Shown piece after piece: positions 7,178 to 11,871 of a stretch of 11,871 nucleotides of DNA. The notes beneath the pieces are model-generated. The model searched no databases. It saw only the letters and a program-made list of their open reading frames with translations, and was not told the DNA's origin. Made by a program: the position numbers and the translations under genes. The stretch comes from Desulfovibrio sp. (GTDB taxonomy: Bacteria > Desulfobacterota > Desulfovibrionia > Desulfovibrionales > Desulfovibrionaceae). Numbering within the stretch: position 1 is the first letter of the stretch; the number at the start of each line of letters is the position of its first letter. The stretch is from NCBI GenBank assembly GCA_003525525.1, contig DQED01000354.1:1-11871 (forward strand), read 5' to 3'.

Positions 7178-8403
7178 GCCATGACTCCTTTGCGTGGAAC
7201 AGGACGCACGGCCATGACGATGACGTCATCGCGCCGCGTGCTGCGCCCCTTGTGCGTTTCGAACAGTTCGACCAGGGCCTTGCGCCTGGCATCCAAAGGT
7301 TCCCCGGCTGTTTGGTTCAACCATTGACGCAGCGGTCGCTTGCCCAGGGGCAGGTTCCGGCTGCCGCCCACCTGGTCGGTGAGGCCGTCGGAGAACAGCA
7401 GCGCCGTGTCGCCGGGCCCGAAGGCGACCGTATTGTTGGCAAAGACGGCATCGGTCGGGGTCTTGGCGTAACCCAAACCCATACGGTCCGCGCCGACCTC
7501 CTCCACGTCGCCTTCGCGTGCAATCCACAGGGGGCGGCGGGCGCCGGCGTAGACGAACCGGGCGGCATCGTCGGTGTCGCAGTACAACAGCCCCATATCC
7601 ATGCCGTCGTCCACTTCGCCGCCGCCGTCCGACAGGAGCCAGCGGCGCATGAAACGGTGGACTTCGGCCAACACCCCGGCCGGGTCGCCCTCGAAGCGGT
7701 CGAGGCGCACCCGATCCAGGGCCGCCTTGGCGATGAGCGTCATGAACGCGCCCGGCACGCCGTGTCCGGTGCAGTCGCCCACGCCGAAGAACACGCCGCC
7801 CTGGCTCCTTGCGAGGAAAAACACGTCGCCGCCCACCACGTCGCGCTGGCTCCACCAGACGAAGCTCTCCGGGAAAACAGCAGCCAGGTCGGCAGGCTCG
7901 GACAGGAAGGCGCGCTGAATGCGGGCGGCGTAGTCGATGCTCGATTCGATCTGCCGACGCGCGGTTTCCAGATGGACCAGGGTGTCGTTGAGGCGGCGTT
8001 CCCGCACGGTCACCGCGTGGCCGAGCCAGTAGATCTGGCGGGCCAGCCCCGGGAAATCGCCTGCATCGCCCTTTGCCGGCGGCGCGGCCGTGGTATCGTA
8101 GGCGCCTTGCTTGATGCGCATGCAGGAATCCACGAGCCGGTCCACCTGATCGAACACGATGGATTTTCCGGCCAGACGCACCAGGGGGTAATACAGGATC
8201 ACCCCGAGGGTGACGTAACCTGCCAGTACGGCCTTGAGGGTGGCTTCATCCAGGGCGGCATAGCCGAACATGAAAGCCAGGGGAGCGGCGACCACAAAGG
8301 GAAACAGGATGAGGCCAAGTTTGGCCGGCGTACCGAGGTTTGCTTCCATGGCCCCGACTCTTTCGACGCCTCCCTTGCGCCATTTGACGATCAGGCTTCG
8401 CAC
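7174..8403 (-). CDS. siaA: SiaA-like membrane PP2C/SpoIIE phosphatase
   Basis: A 409-residue protein: two membrane helices (about 29-50 and 56-77) with almost nothing between them, a short HAMP-like or helical linker, a helical stretch RQIESSIDYAARIQRAFL (150-167), then a PP2C-like SpoIIE domain (about 180-400). Metal-binding motifs are in place: VVGGDVFF (189-196), GDCTGHGVPGAFMT (209-222), LLFSDGLTD (335-343) and RRDDVIVMAV (390-399). In the Sia system this enzyme removes phosphate from SiaC. Pseudomonas SiaA has a sizeable periplasmic sensor; this one lacks it. The GTG at 8403 was chosen because AAGGAGG (8409-8415) lies five bases upstream; an ATG at 8463 would add 20 residues but has no such site, and an ATG further in (residue 19) is also possible. 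It overlaps the kinase gene by ATGA and lies 156 bases behind the cyclase gene. Confidence 0.88.
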   Translation of the reverse strand: MRSLIVKWRKGGVERVGAMEANLGTPAKLGLILFPFVVAAPLAFMFGYAALDEATLKAVLAGYVTLGVILYYPLVRLAGKSIVFDQVDRLVDSCMRIKQGAYDTTAAPPAKGDAGDFPGLARQIYWLGHAVTVRERRLNDTLVHLETARRQIESSIDYAARIQRAFLSEPADLAAVFPESFVWWSQRDVVGGDVFFLARSQGGVFFGVGDCTGHGVPGAFMTLIAKAALDRVRLDRFEGDPAGVLAEVHRFMRRWLLSDGGGEVDDGMDMGLLYCDTDDAARFVYAGARRPLWIAREGDVEEVGADRMGLGYAKTPTDAVFANNTVAFGPGDTALLFSDGLTDQVGGSRNLPLGKRPLRQWLNQTAGEPLDARRKALVELFETHKGRSTRRDDVIVMAVRPVPRKGVMA

Positions 8404-8408
8404 GGCTG

Positions 8409-8415
8409 CCTCCTT
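8409..8415 (-). promoter_or_regulatory. Ribosome binding site of the siaA-like gene
   Basis: AAGGAGG on the minus strand, five bases before GTG at 8403. It is one of the best Shine-Dalgarno matches in the window and decides the start in favour of GTG over the upstream ATG at 8463. Confidence 0.7.
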
Positions 8416-8466
8416 GTTGCTGAGCGCGTCTTTGTTTGGGCCGCGGCCGGCATGAACGGACATTTA

Positions 8467-8481
8467 TGAAAATGATTCCCG
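8467..8481 (-). promoter_or_regulatory. Weak Fur-like site upstream of the siaA-like gene
   Basis: On the plus strand TGAAAAT-G-ATTCCCG matches the 7-1-7 Fur pattern TGATAAT-N-ATTATCA at 10 of 14 positions. It lies 64 bases before the chosen GTG. On the minus strand a loose promoter can be drawn around it (TTGTTG, 17 bases, CATAAA). Either part alone is weak; if real it would give a second iron-regulated start for siaA through feoB. Confidence 0.3.
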
Positions 8482-8559
8482 AAATCAACAAGATCCCGTC
8501 GCCGCCCGTCCGCAGCGGTTCACGCCGCGCGAGCCGCCGGTCCGCCGTCCTTAACGAAT

Positions 8560-9690
8560 TCACTTCGCCCGGAGCTCCGAGGGCGCGTTCGGCCGGAGGT
8601 CCGTATCCGGGTCCGGCGCAAGGCGAACCCGGTTGCGGCCATCGCGTTTCGCGCCGTAAAGGGCATGGTCCGCCCGGGACAGAAAACATGACGGGGAAGC
8701 GTCGGAGCCGGGCCGCAGTTCGGCCACGCCGAAACTCGCGGTCACCCTGAGCCGTCCCCCGCCGGCCACGATCTCCAAGGCCTCGACGGCCCGGCGCAGC
8801 CTCTCCGCGAGTTCCGCCCCGCCGGCGAGATCCGATCCCGGGCTCAGCACCGCGAACTCCTCTCCGCCAATGCGCCCCACCAAATCGGAAGCGCGCACGC
8901 CCCCCCGCAACGTATCGGCCAGGGCCCTCAAAACGGCATCTCCCGCGTCATGGCCATAACCGTCATTGACGGATTTGAAATGATCCACATCGAGCATGGT
9001 CAGGGCCAGGGCCGCGCCGGTGCGTCTGGCAGCGGCCATCGCACGCTCGGTCTGCTCGAAAAAATACCGCCTGTTGGCGAGGCCGGTCAGGAAATCCGAT
9101 CCCGCCAGGCGCAGCAGCTCTTCTTCCAGGGATTTCTGCGCGGAAATATCCAGAATCATGCCCACGACATAGCCATCGGGTTCAACGCGCGCCGCCCCGA
9201 ACAGGCACCACAGCGGGCGCCGCGGGGCGGCAAGGCGCGCCTCCATCCGCCGCACACGGTTGTTCGACGTCAACTCGCGCAAGAACTTCCGGGATGCGGC
9301 GGCATCGTAAAAAAGGGAGGCGACGGTGGCCGCGGGCGCCACGGGGCCGTCGACGCTTTCCCGTGTCGATTCGGGGAGATCGAGCATCCCTCGGAGCGAC
9401 GGGTTGATGGCCATGAGCATGCCCTGGGTGTCGGCCAGGAAAATACCCTCTGTGGAGTTTTCGAAAATACCCCGGTATCGTTCTTCCTGTTGCCGCAACT
9501 TGTCATAGAGTTTCACGAGACGCGCCTGGGTGCGGTCGCCTATGCGGGCCAGTTTTGTCGCCTTGGCCGCCATCCGGGAGGCCAACTCCAGAAATTCGCC
9601 AGCCAATTCGAGCGCTTGGGATGGTGCCAGGCGCGCCTGCTCCAACCGCAGGCGCATCTCGTGCAAACTGTCCTCATCAAGGCTCGCCAC
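8560..9690 (-). CDS. siaD: SiaD-like diguanylate cyclase (helical stalk-PAS-GGDEF)
   Basis: A 376-residue cytoplasmic protein that should make c-di-GMP from two GTP. Residues about 7-71 form a helical stretch with KLARIGDRTQARLVKLYDKL, resembling the stalk before the cyclase in SiaD-type enzymes. A PAS domain follows (about 68-188: YRGIFENSTEGIFLADTQG, ending VVGMILDISAQKSLEEEL). The GGDEF domain (about 195-358) has DFLTGLANRR, MLDVDHFKSVND, an intact GGEEF active site (275-279) and an RASD inhibitory site (266-269) five residues before it, so feedback inhibition by c-di-GMP is expected. No transmembrane helix is present. The GTG at 9690 was preferred because GGAGG (9701-9705) lies ten bases upstream; an ATG at 9741 would add 17 residues but has only CAGG touching it. 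It is the first gene behind a Fur box and promoter. Pseudomonas SiaD has no PAS domain, so SiaC control is inferred from the neighbouring siaABC-like genes. Confidence 0.85.
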   Translation of the reverse strand: MASLDEDSLHEMRLRLEQARLAPSQALELAGEFLELASRMAAKATKLARIGDRTQARLVKLYDKLRQQEERYRGIFENSTEGIFLADTQGMLMAINPSLRGMLDLPESTRESVDGPVAPAATVASLFYDAAASRKFLRELTSNNRVRRMEARLAAPRRPLWCLFGAARVEPDGYVVGMILDISAQKSLEEELLRLAGSDFLTGLANRRYFFEQTERAMAAARRTGAALALTMLDVDHFKSVNDGYGHDAGDAVLRALADTLRGGVRASDLVGRIGGEEFAVLSPGSDLAGGAELAERLRRAVEALEIVAGGGRLRVTASFGVAELRPGSDASPSCFLSRADHALYGAKRDGRNRVRLAPDPDTDLRPNAPSELRAK

Positions 9691-9766
9691 GCTCGCCGTC
9701 CCTCCATGGCCGTCGGAACTGCACCGCCATGGGCCATGCATCCTGTGGATGTTCCGCGTGCCTTCC

Positions 9767-9792
9767 TAATGATAATGATTATTGATGTCAAT
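9767..9792 (-). promoter_or_regulatory. Promoter with overlapping Fur box ahead of the siaD-like gene
   Basis: An AT-rich island in very GC-rich DNA. The core TGATAAT-G-ATTATTG (plus strand 9770-9784) matches the 7-1-7 Fur pattern TGATAAT-N-ATTATCA at 12 of 14 positions and contains a perfect ATAAT-G-ATTAT palindrome. On the minus strand a perfect -35 TTGACA (9791-9786) is followed after 17 bases by TAGGAA as a poor -10, so the Fur box would fill the spacer and block RNA polymerase when iron is plentiful. The only gene it can serve is the minus-strand siaD-like gene (ATG at 9741, or GTG at 9690) and those after it. Confidence 0.72.
9781..9792. repeat. Perfect ATTGA-TG-TCAAT palindrome next to the Fur box
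   Basis: A 12-base perfect inverted repeat overlapping the right part of the Fur box and the -35 element. It may be part of an extended Fur operator or a site for a second regulator. It does not match the FNR/CRP or HcpR spacing, which have four bases between half-sites. Confidence 0.35.
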
Positions 9793-9914
9793 TAAAATGT
9801 CGCCGGCCTGCGGCTGCGCCCCGAACGCCGGAGGCCGCACCCGGCCGCCGGCCTGGACCGGAGTTTCCCGGGCGGAAGGGACATGGCGGCGGCCTCTGTC
9901 CTGCTGGGGCATTG

Positions 9915-9960
9915 AAAAAAAACGGGCCCTTTCCCCCGTGGAAACGGGGGAAAGGGCCCG
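9915..9960 (-). terminator. Strong intrinsic terminator of the DUF362 gene
   Basis: A perfect 17-bp stem (9923-9939 with 9944-9960) and a GGAA loop on the plus strand, followed on the minus strand by eight T. It lies 58 bases after the DUF362 stop codon. This insulates the Fur-controlled cluster from the gene upstream, so the siaD-like gene must have its own promoter. Confidence 0.95.
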
Positions 9961-10018
9961 TGCTCGTCGGAACGTCTCCGGCGGTCGCAGGCGCGCGGCC
10001 GGGCGCGCCTGCGAGGGC

Positions 10019-11152
10019 CTATTTGACCACGATCACGTCGTATTCGCGGGTGCCCAGGCCGATTTTCGCGGCGTGCTCCAGGCAGGTGCGCCACTCGGAC
10101 TCGGGCCTGGAGTTGGCGAAGTGGTCGTGGTGGTCCACGAAACCCTGCCTGGCCATGTTGTCGCTGAGCTGGCTGCCCGGCAGCGGCGTGGCCTTGAGGC
10201 AGGCGTCCGCGCAGGCCTGGTCCAGCGCGAGCGGGTCGAAGGACGCGAACATGCCGATGTCGGGCAGGATGGGCGCGTCGTTCTCGCCGTGGCAGTCGCA
10301 GTTGGGGGAGACGTCCACGATCAGCGCGATGTGGAAGTGCGGGCGGCCGTCGAGAACGGCCTTGGCGTATTCCGCCATGCGGCGGTTCAGGGAGGCGACC
10401 GCGGCGTCGTAGCCGAAGGAAATCGCGTCGAAATTGCACGCGCCAAGACAGCGCCCGCAGCCGACGCAGTTGTTCTGGTTGACGCGGGTCTTCTTGGTTT
10501 CCTTGTCGAATTCCAGCGCGTTGTTGGCGCATTCCTTGAGGCAGGCGCGACAGCCCTTGCACAGGGCTGCGTTGATGGTCGCCTTGCTGTCGCTGTGCTG
10601 TTCCGCCTTGCCCCGGCGGGAACCGCAGCCCATGCCGATGTTCTTGATCGTGCCGCCGAACCCGGTCAGCTCGTGCCCCTTGAAGTGGGTGAGGCTGATG
10701 AACACGTCCGCATCCATGACGGCGCGGCCGATCTTGGCCTCCTGCACGTATTCGCCGCCCGCGACGGGGACGGCGATGTCGTCGGTGCCCTTGAGCCCGT
10801 CGCCGATCAGGATCGGACAGCCGACGGTCAAGGGCGTGAAGCCGTTTTCCCAGGCGCATTCCAGATGCTCCAGGGCGTTTTTCCGGCTGCCCGGATACAT
10901 GGTGTTGCAGTCGGTCAAAAACGGCTTGCCGCCGAGCGCCTTGACGACGTCCGCCACGGCCCTGGCGTAGTTGGGGCGCAGGTAGCTGATGTTGCCGAGC
11001 TCGCCGAAATGCAGCTTGACGGCCACGAACCGGCCCTTCATGTCGATCTGGCCGATTCCGGCCTTCTTGATCATCTTCTTGAGCTTTGTCGGCAGCCCGT
11101 CGCCGAAAGCCTTGGTGCGGAAATCCGTGAAATACACTTTTGCTTTTTCCAT
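10019..11152 (-). CDS. DUF362 protein with two [4Fe-4S] clusters
   Basis: A 377-residue cytoplasmic protein. The N-terminal DUF362 domain begins MEKAKVYFTDFRTK and includes GRFVAVKLHFGELGNISYLRP, CNTMYPGSRKNA and SLTHFKGHELTGFGGTIKN. A two-cluster ferredoxin domain follows, with CKGCRACLKEC (Cys 198, 201, 204, 208) and CVGCGRCLGAC (Cys 229, 232, 235, 239). The C-terminal part holds further Cys/His residues (NCDCHGEND, about 284-292) and ASFDPLALDQACAD. Proteins of this type are widespread in anaerobes and are annotated only as iron-sulfur proteins; substrate and partner are unknown. The ATG at 11152 is where family-like sequence starts, with AAAGG nine bases upstream; the longer open frame above it is not protein-like. 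It stands alone, closed by the terminator at 9915-9960. Confidence 0.9.
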   Translation of the reverse strand: MEKAKVYFTDFRTKAFGDGLPTKLKKMIKKAGIGQIDMKGRFVAVKLHFGELGNISYLRPNYARAVADVVKALGGKPFLTDCNTMYPGSRKNALEHLECAWENGFTPLTVGCPILIGDGLKGTDDIAVPVAGGEYVQEAKIGRAVMDADVFISLTHFKGHELTGFGGTIKNIGMGCGSRRGKAEQHSDSKATINAALCKGCRACLKECANNALEFDKETKKTRVNQNNCVGCGRCLGACNFDAISFGYDAAVASLNRRMAEYAKAVLDGRPHFHIALIVDVSPNCDCHGENDAPILPDIGMFASFDPLALDQACADACLKATPLPGSQLSDNMARQGFVDHHDHFANSRPESEWRTCLEHAAKIGLGTREYDVIVVK

Positions 11153-11481
11153 GCCTTTTCGCCTTTGTCGGGTCTGCCCGGGTTGTCGCTCCGCACCCTG
11201 CATCCTCCAGCGCCCGAGACCTGTGCGGCGGGCGCCGGACAGGCGACGGCACGCGCGAAGACGCCAAGCATGGCTCGTCCCCGCCCTGGCCGTCGTCTCT
11301 TGCAGGGGTTGCGGGCTCTCGGGCCGCTCGGATCGTCGGCCCGAGGGCGTATATACTCCTTCGTGGGCACGGGCGGGAGGCACGATTCTCGCCATTTCTT
11401 GCACGATCCTGCCGAGCGCGCCCCGGATCGCAAGCGGCGCCGGCCGGGGGGTATCCGGAAGCGGGAGAACGGCCGGCTCCG
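11153..11481. other. Intergenic stretch upstream of the DUF362 gene
   Basis: The frame continues open here but the translation is Arg/Pro-rich and unlike any protein. The stretch holds a hairpin at 11315-11325 / 11338-11348 (11 pairs, one G-T) with a 12-base loop, and a TATATA at 11350-11355 that could be a -10 for the DUF362 gene, although no matching -35 is seen. No Fur box is visible. The end of the upstream methyl-accepting gene has no clear terminator. Confidence 0.45.
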
Positions 11482-11871
11482 TTATGCCAGCGCCTTGCGC
11501 GTCGTCGCTTGCCCTTCGCTTTCCAGTTCCCGGGTGAGCGAGGCCAGTTCCTGGGCCTGCCGGGTCAGTTCGTTCACGGCCGTGGAGGCCTCGTCCATGG
11601 CTCGGGACGCGGCGGCGGCCAGGGCGTTGACCTCCTCGATGGTGCGGTTGATCTCCTCGCTCGTCGCGGACTGTTCCTCCGCCGCCGTGGCGATGGCGCG
11701 CACCTGGTCCGAGGCGCTGTCCACGAGCGTGACGATGGACGTCAGCGCCTGTCCGGCTTCGTCGGCAAGAGCGCTGGCCTGTTCCACTTCGCCGGCCGCC
11801 TGTTCGACGTTTTCCACGTTGCGCCGCGTGCCCTGCTGGATGCCGCCGATGGCCTCGCCCACTTCCTTGGT
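11482..11871 (-). CDS. Methyl-accepting chemotaxis protein, C-terminal end (partial)
   Basis: The last 129 residues of a transducer whose start lies beyond the right edge. The visible part begins TKEVGEAIGGIQQGTRRNVE and continues through VRAIATAAEEQSATSEEINR, the typical C-terminal methylation-helix arm after the CheA/CheW-binding tip. Glu/Gln pairs in AEEQSATSEEI are likely methylation sites. The protein ends EGQATTRKALA without a CheR-docking pentapeptide. The sensor part cannot be seen. It is a different protein from the methyl-accepting protein at 4814-6205. Confidence 0.9.
   Translation of the reverse strand, partial: TKEVGEAIGGIQQGTRRNVENVEQAAGEVEQASALADEAGQALTSIVTLVDSASDQVRAIATAAEEQSATSEEINRTIEEVNALAAAASRAMDEASTAVNELTRQAQELASLTRELESEGQATTRKALA

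Noticed and set aside
9781..9792. Possible FNR/CRP or HcpR site
   Set aside because: The half-sites ATTGA and TCAAT are separated by two bases rather than the spacing of those regulators, so it is kept only as a palindrome adjoining the Fur box.
11153..11404. N-terminal extension of the DUF362 protein
   Set aside because: The added 84 residues are Arg/Pro-rich and have no similarity to the family, whose usual start matches the ATG at 11152.
1..11871. CRISPR array, tRNA, rRNA or insertion sequence
   Set aside because: No regularly spaced direct repeats, no tRNA cloverleaf or rRNA-like stretch, and no transposase motifs or terminal inverted repeats with target duplications were seen.

Overview
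The window is GC-rich DNA that looks like a Desulfovibrio-type sulfate reducer (Desulfovibrionaceae, former Deltaproteobacteria). This rests on the gene content: FeoAB-type anaerobic ferrous iron uptake, a DUF362 ferredoxin protein, abundant methyl-accepting proteins and an NikK/NikL-like pair of periplasmic proteins. The genus is an inference. Nearly all genes lie on the minus strand; only a truncated TonB C-terminus at the left edge is on the plus strand.

Reading the minus strand from right to left: the C-terminal end of a methyl-accepting chemotaxis protein (11482-11871, running off the window); a 329-base non-coding stretch; a DUF362 protein with two [4Fe-4S] clusters (10019-11152), closed by a strong intrinsic terminator (9915-9960); an AT-rich promoter island with a TTGACA -35 element and a good Fur box (about 9767-9792); then nine minus-strand genes in a row. 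These are a PAS-GGDEF diguanylate cyclase (SiaD-like), a membrane PP2C/SpoIIE phosphatase (SiaA-like), a GHKL-type kinase (SiaB-like), a DUF1987 phosphoprotein (SiaC-like), a methyl-accepting protein with two membrane helices and no periplasmic domain, FeoA, FeoB, a small secreted NikL-like protein, and a secreted DUF4198 (NikK-like) protein. A 13-bp perfect hairpin follows the last gene (680-713). The gap 388-732 holds two hairpins and no recognisable gene.

The main reading is that a complete SiaABCD-type partner-switching/c-di-GMP module, known from Pseudomonas aeruginosa as a control system for aggregation, sits directly upstream of the ferrous iron uptake genes, in the same direction, behind a Fur-type operator. 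siaA/siaB and feoA/feoB overlap by ATGA, and siaB/siaC and siaC/MCP are only 10 and 32 bases apart. If it is one transcript, or two both controlled by Fur, low iron would turn on c-di-GMP signalling together with Fe(II) import and two periplasmic proteins that probably handle metal. The domain assignments are well supported. The single-operon and iron-control model is inference from spacing and the Fur box.
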